Source: Burhinus oedicnemus (Eukaryota; Chordata; Aves; Charadriiformes; Burhinidae). Taken from it: 64,000 bases of DNA. Each line of letters begins with the position of its first letter. The stretch's first letter is position 1. The notes beneath the pieces were generated by a model that saw only the letters and a program-made list of their open reading frames with translations, had not been told where the DNA came from and searched no databases. Shown one piece after another: positions 47,678-62,185 of the stretch. Position numbers and translations under genes: made by a program. The stretch spans positions 5,715,633 through 5,779,632 of the forward strand of contig VFFE01007669.1 of the NCBI GenBank assembly GCA_008921705.1. Reading direction: 5' to 3'.

Positions 47678-50600
47678 GGGAGACCGCAGCTGCTCATCCT
47701 GACACCTGTTAGGCAGAGCACGACTGAGTCAAATTAACACTGTGCATCTCTGCCAAAATGTACCTATTCCTTTCACTGAAAAAAAAGAGGGAATGCAGCT
47801 GCTAAATTATTTAGTAAATGTAGCAAACTCTTCTCATTTTCCCTGAAGAGCTATTTTTGTAAGACTTTTCTAGATCATGGCTTTCATCTGTATATAGACC
47901 AAGACACTGAAATGTCTTCACCGTTTATGAAGTCCTTAAATTACCTAAGGAAAAGTCTGTGATTATTACCGAGTCTTGTTGAGAAGATAATTATCCTGAA
48001 CATTAAGAACACATCTACAAAGAAATCTAGGGATGCTGTTATGTTCTTGGCTGTATGTTTTCATCATAATTTCTTGAGGAAATTCTGGACAGATGGCATA
48101 GGTGATTTAACAGGAGATTGCAAGCTCCACTCTGGCAACTTCATTTGAAGGTTTCTTAAATATTCCAAATGCTCTTTCTGTGCCTGGGTGTAATGAACTT
48201 GAAACCAAATCAGTGCTGCAAAGGAAGACCTTCCTCTCTAGAATATATGTGGAAAAGGACTGTAATAGATGTAGGAGCCACAGTCTCCGGTCGAGGGGAG
48301 GAAAGTACAAGCATTTATTTCTGGTCCATGTTTTTTAGAAAAATCAGTTCTTCTGCTTTGGGGGGGTCCCAGCTGTCATATGTTAAAAGAGGCTAGCTTC
48401 CCTTCTCTTCCTTCAAAGGCAATGAGGACAACTGTTTTCTGAAAACCAGGCTATGTTTTAAGCTATGCTGTTTGTACATAGAGAATCATTCCTCATTCAC
48501 AGAAATATTGATGATGGGCTTTACCCTAGGCAGTAACTGAATGTGAAAGCAAGTATTTGCACAAGTGATTCTTTCATACTAATACTTCTCTTTTCATGAA
48601 TGCTGATTTGTAGATGGTTTATGCTGTATTTCATCACTGAATTGAAGAATTAATCTCTGGAAGTAAATTTGGGATTTATAAATTATTTTTCAATATTTAC
48701 TGCCTGCTCTTAATGTGAATGAAAAGTAAGAATGACTGTGCATTAGGGAATTTTATGAAAAGCTTCTAAGTCTTATATAGGGAAAATGCAGAATTTCCAG
48801 TAAATGTGCCCATGCTACCAAAACTTCCCTAATCTTTAAAGAGCTACTGCGGAGTCTTTTAAGAGTTAAAAGTTACTCTACGTGAAAGCATATCTGCATA
48901 TGAGTGACTTTTCTGTATTTTCTATTTTATATTTTTTCAATGAATGTATCTCTATAAAAACAGGATTTTGTGTTCTTTTTCAAGAGCTGCTGAAGCAGCC
49001 TACATAAAACAAACTGTATTTTCATTACTTTTTTATTATGCTTGAGAATTAATAATGAACCTATTTTTTCCTCAATGAAATAATTTGCATGTTAAAAAGT
49101 AAACAGTTTCCACCATGACTAAGCTGTGAAGTGCAGTTTTCAATTGCAGAAGATCAAACAGTTGAAAGAAATATTTAGGAATATTTGGATCACCACAAAT
49201 GTCAGATTTACCATGACTTGAGGGTTCTGGGATAAGTTACTGGTTAGGAAACGTAAGCTTGACATGAAGGACCATTCATTGGCTGCCAGTGTACGGAGGT
49301 GGGATCTCAGTGTTGTTTTGAACAGCCTTTCTTTCTGGCTTGATTTGTATATCAGGAGCTTTGTAACTATAAATTCCCATCCAAGTTTTGCAGCTCAGGA
49401 AGTGTTTTCTATGTAGGAAATATTTCCCTGCTTTCTCTGAGCAGAGACTTGAGAGCTGCTAGGTTGGGAATACACTGTCCAGCGATTTTCATACTCACAG
49501 AGCACTCCTCAGGGAGTTGGGTGATAACAGTCAGCCTCAGTATGACTGAGTAGCTGCCTTCTCTTGTGGTGACTAGGAGCTTGGTCTGCACCAGATGTGA
49601 CTACACAGGGCTTCTGTAGCTGCATTTTCTTCCTGGTAAATCTGGCTTTGAATAAAACTGGCCTTGGAGAACTCCCTGTGCTGGTGGTGGAGGACAAAGT
49701 GGTGATAGATCAAGATTCAAACTTGGTCAAACTGGACACTGCACGTGTCTGGGTTTGGGTATTTCATAAGAGCAAAACATTCACAGTTGGTTTGCTAACC
49801 AGAAAGAAAGTATGATTTCATAAAATCTGGTATTCATAGGAAATTGATTTTTTTATCCCACTTGGCATGTGTCAACATTACATTTTCAGTAGCCCTCTTA
49901 CTGTTTTGGTAATTTTCTTAAAACAATTCTCTTGGTCATAGTCATTGTATGTTTGTGACAGCCTAGTCTTCTCTGAAGTCTCCAACAGTGGCATCACACA
50001 ACTGACTCCATGTGGAAGGAAGTGAAAGAACAGATCAGACCCTGAGGACCATCTGTATGATGGATGGGTTTCTAAAGTTTTAGCAAACCAGCTATGCTGG
50101 GTCAGATATTAGTCTAGAATAGTTAATAGCTAGATTTTACTCAACTGAAAATAATATTAAAACTTGGGACATGTCAACCAGCAGTTCTGTCTTGTTACAT
50201 TGCTGTTGCAAGTGATTTATCTGGAGCCAGTGCATGCTGCTGTTAATGGCAGTTTTGCTGCTGACTTTAGTAGCAGGCGTTTTAAGCACATATTCTTTGC
50301 AATAACTAAAGGGAAGAGAAAAGAAATGAAGAACATAAACTGAAAGAGCAGAATAGTTTTAAGCAGAAATCTTTCTCTTTTTTTTTCTTTTTTTTTTCAT
50401 TATTATTTTTTCTTTTAAAGTTGCCCAGGAGATGTCAAGTGTCAGATCTGTGCATTTTTTCCCATGAATGCTTTTCAGAAACAATTTTAAAAAGCACTTT
50501 GTGACCTCATGTTGTGATAGGTCATTTGTGATTACATCAATCATGCCCTGTTACAGCAGTAACGTGTAAATTGCATCTCAGTACTGTTATAAACTGATGC

Positions 50601-52002
50601 AAATAACATATTTCACTTTGGGTTACCATAGCCACAATCATTATTTTCTTTAGCTATTGTGTTGTGCTCTATTGTGAAATTTCACAGCGAGGTTCCTTAG
50701 CTCATGTCGCCACCAAATTGGTTACAATATTTTGCATCTAATGAAAGTTTAGGACAAAAAAAAAATAGGCTTTGAGTTGTTAAAAAAAAAAAATTCAAGG
50801 GGCAAACATTTAGAACTGCTATAACAAAATCTTTATTACTTGTGAAACAATTTTTCATAATTTATTACCAGAGTCAATAGGTTAGGTTACCTTCAAGTAA
50901 TAGTGTTTGAAATCACATATACTGCTGTTCTTGCCTTAACCTCCTTAAATCTCACTATTTCATTTCCTTTGTATTCACAGCGATGCCTGTGAAACGGTGG
51001 TCTGGGTTATGACACCAAGAATAGATGACAGTGGCCTTGATTGTATAGATGCCTACCCTAGCAGCACTGCCATTCTCAATTAATCTATGTCATAAAAAGG
51101 AGGAGTAACAATTATGTGAAGACTGGAACACCTGAAATCACACTTTACAGTGTCTGTGGTGATGATAACTCATTGAACTGGATAATGAATCAACTTCCCA
51201 TAATTTACATGTTATCAGGGGCATCGGAAGAAAAGCACAAACAATTAAAACTTTTGGATTTACTGTTCTAAAATAGTTTTGAACCTGCCCATTAAGGTAT
51301 CTGCAATGATGCTTAGGGAACTTTGCTTTCAGCCTTATCAAAACTGGGGGCACTTCAGGCTGGAAACATTGGTTATTGCTATGTATAAATACATTTTTAT
51401 AGCCTCAGAGCATAGCTTTTCTTGGTAGACAGTTACTGGAGGGATTCTTCCTTATCTCAGGTGTATCTGTATGACACCTATATTTATTGTAATTGTTATC
51501 TATCTTTTACCCGTGAATGATGGAGATATATTTTTTTAAAAGGCTAAAAATTACCTAGAATTCACACTGTTTTCTCATTTCTTCCACAGCAATGAGGCTA
51601 GAAAATTTTGTGACCAGTGAATTTAGGTGATCATATAATAGCATAGCTTGAAATTTTTGTGCTTAAGGGAAAATATTAGATATTATCAGATATCCGAGGA
51701 AATTGTTGGACTCTGTGACACTGTGGCTACATGGGCACTTTTCCCCTCCCCCGAAAATATTCCCCATGTTGAAGAGTTCCCAGAGCCTTGCTCTGTCCAC
51801 CCAAGAACAGGTTGCAGTTCAGTTTTTTTCATGTTTGCATTACAGTAATTAATGTGAAGCTATGTTGTGAAGCATTTGTCACTGTAAGCTATTTATAAGT
51901 CAAGCTTCAAGATTCTAATTCCCTTTGTGAAGTAGTTGTGATACATTTCACACAAGCTGTTGCTTTCAAAATTGTACCCGTCTCTCACAGAACTGTAATG
52001 TT

Positions 52003-52027
52003 AAAAAAAAAACCCCAACCAACCAAA
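52003..52027. repeat. A/C-rich low-complexity tract
   Basis: Ten A, then ccccaaccaaccaaa. Same texture as the tract at 7.79 kb. Confidence 0.7.
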
Positions 52028-55000
52028 TGACCTTTGTCTTCAACCTGGAAAATATGGCCCATACTTCAGCCAAATGACTTATTCTCAAATATGTGAAAAA
52101 CATTTCCTAGACATACACTTTTATCTTTGCCCCCCCCTTTTTTTTTTTTCTTGTAATTGGTTAGTCTTGATTGAGATTCACCACTTTATAGGAACTTTTC
52201 TGGGCGTGGTTTTCTGATAGCATGGCCTTAAATCTGGCAGATACAAATAACTGCAGCTCTAACACAGCCAGGTGGTGGCTGCCTGCAGCTGGCTGCACCC
52301 AGTCCCGAGATGCTCCCCCAGCATCTCTCCAGCTGTGGCTCTGAGCACCTGCGGTGCCAGCGGGGCTTTCCAAAGATGTTACTTTTCAAGAGGACTATCC
52401 CTTCTCTGTAAAAGTGGGACTTGCCTCCTCTTTGCACTGACATTTTATTGGCTTGGCCATTTGCCTTAAATACATGGAGTGGTGCATTCCTGCTAAGGAG
52501 CTAGTGTAACCATCAGCTGGTGTACATGCTCACGGACCCACTGACCCCAGCGCAGCTTAGTCCAGCTGTGGGCCAGCACTTCTGGCTGTTAGCTATATAT
52601 GATTGCCTTTACAATGAAGACTGGAAACATGTTTCTTTCACTTTGTCATAACTAAATGGTAGATGGGGTTTTGCTCGAACTTAAATGAAAACCTACTTTT
52701 ACTGGGGCTTGAACAAGAAAAATTTCAGCTGCAGAAGAGAGCATTTTTTGCAAAGCTATTAACATTTGAGAGCAAGGTAGCATCAGGGTCTTTCAACTAG
52801 CACATATGGAGCATTTCACAGACATGACCCCATACAATTTGTCAGCATTTAGTTTTCTGAAGCTTGCAGTTAAAAGGACCATTGCACAATGTTACACTTA
52901 CACATTCATAGAACATACACTCAACACAAGAGGCCCTTTGCCTTCCCTTGTGGCAAGGATTTAAAAATGGGCTCATAGTAACTGGAGTTTTTTGAATCAA
53001 TCAAATAAAGGAGTGCATGCTGTAATAAATTGGTAAATGTATATCCTTGTGAATCCACAGGAGTAAATTTGTCCTCATTCTTCTGCGATGTTTCAGAAGT
53101 GCAGCACATTGTGTCCTCAGCTGAGACACAAATTTGAAAAATACTGTTTGGGATCACAAATGGGTTGCTGCCTCCTTAGCTAAACTGTAAACCCATTCTG
53201 GGTTATCAGCTATGCCTTCTTAGTTCACCCATTTCCCCAAAAGAATGTTTCTTTATTTTTCCACTTTATTCCCTTTACAAAAACTGTGAACATTGTCTAT
53301 TAGTCTCAGTGAAAGAAACCTGGGTGTCTCTGGAGAAAGCAGCCAGTTAACAGCTTTTCCATTTGTGCTCAGATCAGAGTTTAACTTGAGCCCTGTGAGA
53401 GTTGTTGTAGGCAAAAATTGAGGAAGTTTTCTCACAAACCGTTATTGATGAGCAACGGTTCATGAGAATTTCTCAGTTAATAACTCTTATCTCCCAGCTG
53501 GGCAGAATATGGCTGATAATCTCAGGTATCTAATAAAGCTGCAGGAAGAACTGCATTCTGGTAAAGTGTAGATCTGAATTCCTGTTTCAACTCACTTTTA
53601 TCACTTATGTCATTAGAGATGTCCTTCATGTGTACTTTTAAAGTTTTCACTAGGGAGCATAAATTTCAAACCCTGAAGAACCGTGTGAGTAGTCAGAAAT
53701 AGTAACTGTGATTTCTTATATCTTTTGTCTGTGAGTCTTCCTAATTAGGGGTATTTGCAGTGACTGGTAACCAGGAAAATAGCTAAGCAAACTTCTTCCT
53801 AAAGTACGTGTATGTGTGTTTGTCTTTCTTTCCCTGAACATAACAGGGCCCATTTCTGTAGGCTCATTATGCTGCCAGCACATTTTGCTTTCTCTTTTTC
53901 CTATTGTGACTAGCGAAGCATAGCCATTGCAATCATGACTTCTCAGAATAATTGGAAACTCTGCAGTTGGCTCCTCCACCTGTAATTGCGTTGTCCCTAG
54001 TGGGTTGATGTAGGTGTAAATGTAGACTCATTGTCTATATTGAAGGATTTCTCAAAACATAGGCAAAGTAATGTTATGTAAAGGATAGCCTGAAACAGAG
54101 TTGAAAAGCAGCGAAAGCAGTCTTCCTCTTCCTCCCAGCTTGACTTTTACTCAGACTCTACTCTGGCAGAGGTGTAAAGCATGCGATCACAGTGCTGCTC
54201 CAGAGAAGATTATGTAGCAACTTGTACGTAGCATTTCTCAGTGCTTTCTGTTGCTCTGCTTTGGTGCGTTGCACCATTAGCATCACTGATGCCGAGGATG
54301 GCTGTATGCTTTGATTCTGATGCAGTTCAACAGACAAAATTCTCTTTTTATCACCCATTTTTCTCTGAGACACGTTGGCTTCTGCTTGGATAGGAATATA
54401 ATAGACTACTGATAGAAATCAACTTTGTAAAGCAATAAACAGTAAATATATTCTGTCACTGTGCCCAAAGGGAATCATGTCATACCTTAGTTATCCATGT
54501 ATTCAAGGCCAAGCCTTAAGGAGAAAGAGGGTACATGAATATACAGTGTAAAAATATAGATTGCTTCTCTTAGCTCTCCATCTGTGGACCTTCAAGAGCT
54601 TTATAAACACAAGCTCACCAAGCAGCTGTATACCCGAAGGAGGCAGGTAATACAGTAATAAAATCTGCCAAGCAAGTTAAGGGTCCAAATCTTGATACAT
54701 ACCTCAGGGTTGCAAGAATTAAACAGAGCAATTTCACAGAGAGACATTCTTCTGGGACGCTTTTTCTTATAGAAGCAACACAAGATCAAACTCCCCTTTT
54801 GATCATTTTCCAAACTTCGGGGGTGCTTAGTCTTTGAGTAGAATCAGAAGAGATTGCTATATAAATAACATGAACTCAGACCTTCTCTGGAGGAAGGTGC
54901 TTGGCTCATAGCGTGGCTGGAAACAACAGGGATTCTCCTGAGCACATTTAAACTCTGTGCAGGTCTCCCTCAACATCCTAAACCCATCTCTTGCTTTCGG

Positions 55001-55546
55001 CGGTCTCCTTTCAGCACTATTTTAATCTGAGAGATCTCTTGAACAAAAGAGATTTTAAAGCAGTCTGCAATATGTGGTTCCATTTATTTCCCAGGTATTC
55101 TGATATCAAAGGCAGCGTGAAGCAAAAATGATATGAAATGCAGTAAAGCCAAGCATTGTGGGATCACACAGGCCATGGGAAGAACACTGCTTTGCTGTGT
55201 GACTGAATGCTTGATGTGGGGGTCCCTTAGATGACACAGCCAGTGTATCCTCTGGTGCTTCCTATCTAGCAAGGAAGAAGGTGGGCTCTGACTCACTCTC
55301 CTTGTATGGAAAAAGCCAGGAAACATGAAAGTTGATGCAAACATCAGTAACGCTTTGTCCTGCTTGGGAGAAAATAACTGATTTCCTGGCGCTGTCATTC
55401 AAAGCAGGGTAAGAGCTGCTGGAGAGGCAGGGGGTGTCTGCCTAAACCCTGCCTGGTACACAACAGAGGACAGGCGATCCTGCCTGGGGTGTGTGGGGTG
55501 AAGCCTCCCTATACTGTGTGGTTCAAGGTGGGCGGAAGACAAACAA

Positions 55547-55580
55547 TCTAAATACACAAAGTTTCTAAATACACAAAGTT
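55547..55580. repeat. 17-bp perfect tandem duplication
   Basis: tctaaatacacaaagtt occurs twice without a gap or mismatch, which suggests a recent local duplication. Confidence 0.9.
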
Positions 55581-56204
55581 TCAAATTATTCTCTACAAGC
55601 CTTTTGTGCTACTGATGCAATGAAGAATAATGCCTCATAGCAAAGGGATGTAAATAATTTCTCGATAGTTTCTTTTGGTTGTGTGGTAACAACGTAACTA
55701 AGAGCTGCCCAATACTTTTAAAGAGAACTTCAATGTTTTATTATTCTTTCATGCTCTTAAGAAAAGTGCTCTCTTTCTCTGTCCTTTTCTTTGAACAAAT
55801 TAATTTGCCAGCCTGTATAGCTCAGAGTGCACGTACTTTGCAAAGATGCTGCCATCTGCCATTTAGTTTCCTTTCTAAGCTGTGATCTTAGACATACATT
55901 TCAGGCAAAAGGAAGCCAAGTAGTTGAGTTTATTTTCCCTTTGTGTGAACAACAATGGGAATAATTCCAGAGCCGGGCAGCAAGGCTGTCTGAAATGCCA
56001 ACTGCAAATCACCTTTTCAGTGAGGCATTAATTCATTCTGTGAAAAATATGCACAAACTGGAGAAAAGAACTCCATTTCAATTCCTCCCTCTGTCCACTG
56101 GCTGGGTCAATTAAACTCCAGATAGGAAGTTTTTGAGATGATTTATGTTGAATTATTTTTTTACTTTTCCTAACCCTTATTTCTGATCATCTCCTCTCCC
56201 TCTC

Positions 56205-56420
56205 AGCCCCTTGCCACACATGCCTCCTGCAGAAGATGGGGGAGTGGTGGAGGGTGCTGCCGGGCGCACGGGAGGGCCAAGGCTGCCAGGAGGCAGCCCC
56301 TCGCCTCTGGCCAGGACACAGCCCTCCCTGCAATCAGGAACCCTTTGGTGGCTGAGGGGGATTCACAGTTCCTGCCGGTGGGCAGGAGGAGTGAGAAGAG
56401 GAGGAAGGGGGTTGCTTTGC
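56205..56420. other. GC-rich patch
   Basis: A short G/C-rich stretch (gctgccgggcgcacgggagg and similar) in AT-rich surroundings. Overlapping frames on both strands are compositional. No function seen. Confidence 0.4.
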
Positions 56421-56540
56421 CCGTCCTTGGCTGTTTGTGCCTTGTCTTTGGAGATGGGTGCTTCAGGACCTGAGAAATACTACATGAGATCAAGATGGAA
56501 AACATTTCTTTGCATCTTCACCTGGGAAATTAGAACCACA

Positions 56541-56554
56541 GTGTGTGTGTGTGT
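56541..56554. repeat. (GT)7 microsatellite
   Basis: Seven uninterrupted GT units, the clearest dinucleotide repeat in the right part of the window. Confidence 0.9.
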
Positions 56555-59500
56555 AAGCCGGCACTGCCACAAAAATATCCATGCATTTGTTAATACTTTA
56601 TGATCATTTTTAGTCAGATCAGTTCCCCAATCAGATTTGCCTCATGGTCACGCAAAAACCTGGATCAGCATCATCAGGCTGAAGCGAGAGGATGGGGCAA
56701 AATGGGGCAGACCTGTTTTCTTGGCCACGCTTCTGCCTTAAATGATCATCAGAGAGCTGAAGGCTCCCCTTGTTCCACTGGGGACTGTAGCAGTAGCCCC
56801 AAGGTTTCCTTATACAAAAGTAAGACCAAGCAAACAGTTCCTTTCTTCCTTTTGCAGCATTTGCACACAAGTAATAAACCAAAGAGTTGCCTATTAAATA
56901 ATTAGGTTTAAATTTCAGTGGCGACTGGAATGTTTTGGAAATCAATTCAAGCACTTCTTGAGAATTAAAAAAATAACTCTCCCTTTTTTAATTTAATTTC
57001 ACAATACCTAATGATTCTTTGTATCCTTTGACTCTCCTGAGATCACTCTGACCTGAAACTAGAAACTTAATTGGATTTTAACAGGAAAATTGTTCGTGCA
57101 TATAGCAGCTTTAAAGGGCATGAGTAGTACAGTGTTTGAGAATGTGCTGCTATTTGAAAGATTGATATGATTTTGTGATTTTGACGCAAAATGAAAACAT
57201 AGTGAGGGGCTGTCACAAGCCTCTGAATCAGCCAGATTCTTTTTAGAAGCCAAAGACAGCTCTTGGCTCAGGTAGGCTATTCTCCCACACGTGCATTTGC
57301 CAAATCAGAGTGTGTGTGTCAGAGCTCTTTTGCTGCTGTTTTTTTTTCTCCAGATGGTGTAACGAGGGATAGACTGCTCGTTGCTTGCCAAGGGTTGTAT
57401 AATATTGTGGCAGAATGCAATCCCGAGCTGCAGTTTTGAAGGTAGCATATCAATCACTTACTCATCAGGTTCCTACAGTTGCGTGTAGGGTCAAACCTCT
57501 GTCATCAGGCCAAACCTATTAACAAGTTTCATCCAAATGTTTTCAGAGTGATGACGTTTGGTATGTTTTCACTCCAAATGTTGGTTAAAGTGTCCACTGT
57601 TAGGATGGTAAGAGCCAATATGAAGCTGATCCTTTTTTTTTTCTTCTGTACCTCAAACCCGAGTCACTAAATCCCTCAGGTCAGTTAAAAATAATCCTGC
57701 TTTGGGCTTGTGCTATGATTTTTCTCTATAGTATGTCTACAGTAAAAGCAAGAAGTATTTGGTGTCACAAATTATTTACTTCCATGGTTGTGATTAAGTA
57801 ATTTATTAGCTTTTGGAACACGTTTTGAGTTTGGGATTTGCCAGGAAACTTTAAAAAATAACTTCTTGCAAATGAATGAAGTTATAATAATAGATAGAGG
57901 CAAAAATGAGAGAAGATAGTTTTCCAACTAAAGGGTGTGTAGTTTTTCACTCGATTGATATCTGAATCTTCCTCCTGTTGACACTCATCTTCAAAATAAA
58001 CCTTCACTAGGTAACAAAATGGCAGAATGATCCACCTTCTGGCTCTTGGGTGTTTGAGAGTGATTAAACACATCTAGGAAAAAAGTTACCCCCTGAGAGT
58101 GACATGTAGACACAATTTAGTTACTGTAATCTAGAAAGCTTCCAATATAGAGAGGTTTAGAGACAAAAACAGTTGGGGGAAGTCAATCATCTCTGTCATC
58201 TTTCAGCTTTAACTTCTTTATTTGTCATAAACACTTTTTGTTATAGGAACTAGGTTTATTCAATCTCGCAGCAATCCAACATAGTCAAAGTGGTGGTGAC
58301 TTAAAATTAGTGCACTGACATTTATGATAATAAAAGCAATTTTAAAATGGTAATACACTGCCTTTTTAAGAAACTACTACAAATAGTTTCTGCCATGTAG
58401 CGGGAGAGAGCAGGATATTCAGTTTTTAAACACTTCAGAATGACAGCTTGTATGAAAAACACGTGTAAGAAGATTGCTTTGCCATGAACTATAAAACATA
58501 GCTAAAACCCTCTAAAAACCAAGAACTGTTTTTAAGAGTGATCTGACAAGCTAAATAAGAGTGGGGTTGCTAATTTAGGCTATCTGGAAGGAGTGTAGAT
58601 GAGATTTTCATCACCTTAGTGATATGACAACAGACAAAATCTACAAACATTCTTTAGGTGCCCTATATGCTGTATTTGGACGACCAAAAGGATTTTCTGC
58701 CTCAAGCAATACCAGATTATTATCCTGGCTGACAGGAAACAACCTGTAAATTATAGCTTTATCTGGCACATATAGAAGAGAAGCCATCAGACAGTATCAT
58801 ACATGAAAAATGGTTTCTCAGTTGCCTTGGTCAAGTAACTAAAAGTTTAGACATATCATCTTTTAATTTGAGGAATGATGAAACCAGCAGTGACAAGAAC
58901 AAAACTGCAAGTTTCTAAAAGTAGATATATTGAATTGAGAGTTAGGTCATTTGTCAGCCACTCCTGTAGATAAAATAAAATGGAAGACAAAAAAGTTTGC
59001 TTTGTATCACAAAGCCAGAGACTGCAGCACAAGATTATGTATTCTAAGGCATCTACCTCTCTCTGTGTACACCTCTAGAGGCACCGAAGAGGGTCTTAAA
59101 TTTCAGCATGCTCCAGCATCTCAAGTTCTGGAGGGAGAGAGAGACTGCAGAGAGAGTTGTCTTTATAGAGCTGACATCTGTAGCCTCGAATGCCATCCAT
59201 AAATTAGGCCCCTAACAAATAACAGTGCCCCTAGGCATCTGCCATTTAAAAACTGCCCTTCAGAGGGAATGGGCAATCTTCTGTAGGATAGATTATGCAT
59301 TTATAGTTCTCATAAGAAACCATAGGTGTCAAAACAATTAAATCATCTCTGTTGGTGGATCTCCTTTAAGTCTCTGAAAACCTGCCAAGAGAAGTGAAGT
59401 TACTTTTTCAGTATTTTTTAAACGTTTAGCTGTAACTTTCCCTCATACATGCAGAAAAGGAGTATTGCAGGGCATTTCAATTCTGCCTTTCTTCTCCATT

Positions 59501-60177
59501 TGGCAGTTGATCTTGAGTGCCCACATAGCCTATTAAACTCATTTTGTTATGGCTTTATTATTGACATTTGAGATTAAATGCCAGGGAATGAAAGAATTTT
59601 TTTTAAGGACTATGACTTTTTGTTTCAATACAACTTTGTCAGGACCACAGGACTGTAAAAGCCTGCTGTACTCTGTGACTTCAATCATTTCTTTCTACCT
59701 AGGAAAAATACCTCTGATTAGCACAGCTACTATCCATTTGTTAGAAGGTTTATACAAAATTTGGCAGTGTTAATACAATTGAACTTAATGGGAGCTGTGA
59801 ATGCTTGGTACTATCTTCTTCGTGTTTGCAGTGCTCACTTATCTCCTCCCATCTGATAAGCTACAAAGCAGGATAATTCCTTTATGAAAGCAGTGGTGAA
59901 TCTTGGTGCTACGACACAACAGTAAAGGATTTTTTCAGTGCTAAAATGATGTTTTGTGCATGGTATTCTTGCCCACCCAATCCTCGTTAAGTCTGAAAAA
60001 GGTGGAGACCAGAGACCTGGGATACTTTAGAGGCTGCCCTCAGAGTGCCCGCCTGGACTGCCCTCCACAGGGCCAGCAGTGCTGGCGAGCACAAAACCCT
60101 TGTGTGGGGAGGTCTGCTTCAGAGCCAGTGCCTAGCGGTTTTGCCTCTCATGTTGGCTCTGGGGCAACATCCCAGCA

Positions 60178-60539
60178 GATACAGGGAAGACCTTATAGCC
60201 ACCTTCCAGTACTTAAAGGAGGCCTACAGGAAAGATGGGGAGGGACTCTATCAGGGAATGTAGTACTAGGATGAAGGGTAATGGTTTTAAACTGAAGGAA
60301 GGTAGGTTTAGGTTAGATATTAGGAAGAAATTCTTTACTGTGAGGGTGGTGAGGCACTGGAACAGGTTGCCCAGAGAAGTTGTGGAGGCCCCATCCCTGG
60401 AAGTGTTCAAGGCCAGGTTGGACAAAGCTTTGAGTAACCTGGTCTAGGGGGAGGTGTCCTTGCCCATGGCAGGGGGGTTGGACCTAGGTGATCTTTAAGG
60501 TCCCTTCCAACCTAAACCATTCTATGATGATTCTATGAT
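60178..60539 (+). mobile_element. CR1 LINE 3' fragment
   Basis: A 5'-truncated CR1 on the + strand. It holds the end of ORF2 ([20 protein letters not shown] and onward to a TAG stop near 60,445) and the 3' UTR. The 3' UTR includes ggggttggacctaggtgatc, ggtcccttccaacc, and the tail ccattctatgatgattctatga. The ORF2 tail from 60,235 is open, so this copy is better preserved than that at 42 kb. The left edge is approximate; GC-rich sequence from 60,010 to 60,177 may or may not belong to the insertion. Confidence 0.92.
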
Positions 60540-61364
60540 ACAAACATGAAAGAGGTATTCTGAGACAATGTTTCTGGACTCTGATACCTTTATGGTATAT
60601 TTTGGGAGCAGAAATTAACTGGTAGTTCTGGATTGGTATCTTTAAAGCTCCCCATGAAATGGCCATGTACTTGATCTCAATGGTGAATGAAGTATTTAAA
60701 TAATGATGGAAGAAGCTGTGGCACAATAATTGTGCTAAGGTTTCGGAAGTCAATAATGATTTTAGTAGTTACAGGTTTAGGGTAGCATGAATGTGATTGT
60801 ATATAGCATTACATTTTGGTATGCTTCATGAAATAAAATTTTCCAGTTCTGTGTCTCACTTTTTAAAAGTGGCAGGGCACGCATATGTGTAAGTTAAACT
60901 TTTTTCAGTGTTTTTTCATGGTGTGAAACAATCCCAAGCTTTTTAAGGCAATCAGTGGTAGAAGAGATGCTCGTGAGGTGTTTATATTAATTGTGATTGT
61001 ATGCAGCCTAATAATACACTTTCTACTATCCTGCTTGATGGAAACTTTTTCTTGATGTCCACTGGATATTAAGCGATTTAATGACTTGATGAGCAAGAAC
61101 AAGGTGATTGCAGAAGTACTCTCAGCCAGCTAAAACTGAACATGCAGCTCATTTTGCTGGTCTGCATTCTGTCTAAATGGGGCATTTAATTACAGGCATT
61201 TGGGAGGAGTACTTTGGTTTACAGTGGATGCCTGATAATGTCCTCTGGAGTTTTCTTCTTCTGCACTGAACAGGTGGATCTTGTATTGAATGTTATAGCA
61301 AAGACTTTGCCTGAACAATGTAGTTGTTTGTATCCCAGCGCATAAGAAAAGACCTTCAGGGAGC

Positions 61365-61397
61365 AAACCTAGCCCAGGGAGAAAACCTAGCCCAGGG
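61365..61397. repeat. 18-bp-period duplication
   Basis: aaacctagcccaggg occurs twice, 18 bp apart. Confidence 0.85.
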
Positions 61398-62147
61398 CAC
61401 CCAAAATACTTCTGAAATGACACCACAGTATGTATCTAGTATGTTTTCAGGCCTGTTTTGATTCTTCTTTAAAAGTGTTTTGAATAGAGCCTAGACTGGT
61501 ATGTTAGAGTCCTAAGAAATAGAGCTCTTTACTGTGACCCCTGTGTTGTTCCATGGAAAGCTGGTTAACTACTGAACACCTGCAGCTTCCTACCATAGCA
61601 GCATCTGATAAGGGGACGTATAGCAGTGTCTGATCAGCAGCAGCTGCACGGCCATGGACTCCAAACATGAGAAATCCAGTCTGTCTTCTGAGGAAAGGCC
61701 AATTTACCGAAGTCATTTGAAAGTCCTGCTAATGCCTGGGTTTCTGTCTCCTTTGCCTATAATTGGCCTGGGCAATGCATGCCTGTTTATACGTAGCAAC
61801 ATGCAATGCTTTATTTCTCTGCTAAAGGTTATGGTGTTTAACTGATTAATTGTTCAGTGCTGACAGACTAGATTTAGCAGTGGCAGCTCTTGGATTTTAA
61901 GAAGACGCAGCACAGTGACTTTGTAAATGTAACATCTGGCTTTTCCTTTTTTAACATATGATAACATTTAAAGAGCTAGTCAGGCTTCTGGGATTTTAAA
62001 TACCAGATGGGAATTTTATATTCCCTGTATACTGTATCATATCTAGTAAATACTGAAAGAAGTGGTGGCTAACTGAAGAGGACCTGCACTTTGCAACTCA
62101 CAAATGATTGTGCACTCATTTCTGTTGCTACTTTTAAAATTCTCATT

Positions 62148-62185
62148 ATCACCTCTGTCCTGTCATATCACCTCTGTCTTGTCAC
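62148..62185. repeat. 19-bp tandem duplication
   Basis: Two adjacent near-identical copies of atcacctctgtcctgtca, with one internal change and a different last base. Confidence 0.85.

Larger units (their letters stand above)
45641..60177. other. Presumed B3GALT1 5' intron or flank
   Basis: Long AT-rich stretch with no gene I can support. It includes poly-T-rich tracts (about 50,370-50,415 and 52,132-52,151), a GC-rich patch near 56.3 kb and a short GT repeat. A pair of - strand frames at 47.16-47.68 kb is listed separately. Non-coding 5' exons of B3GALT1 might lie here, but nothing in the sequence alone identifies them. Confidence 0.45.

Noticed and set aside
56211..56603. 130-codon + strand frame
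   Set aside because: Sits on a GC-rich patch and a GT repeat (translating as VCVCV); an opposite-strand frame overlaps it; no domain recognised.
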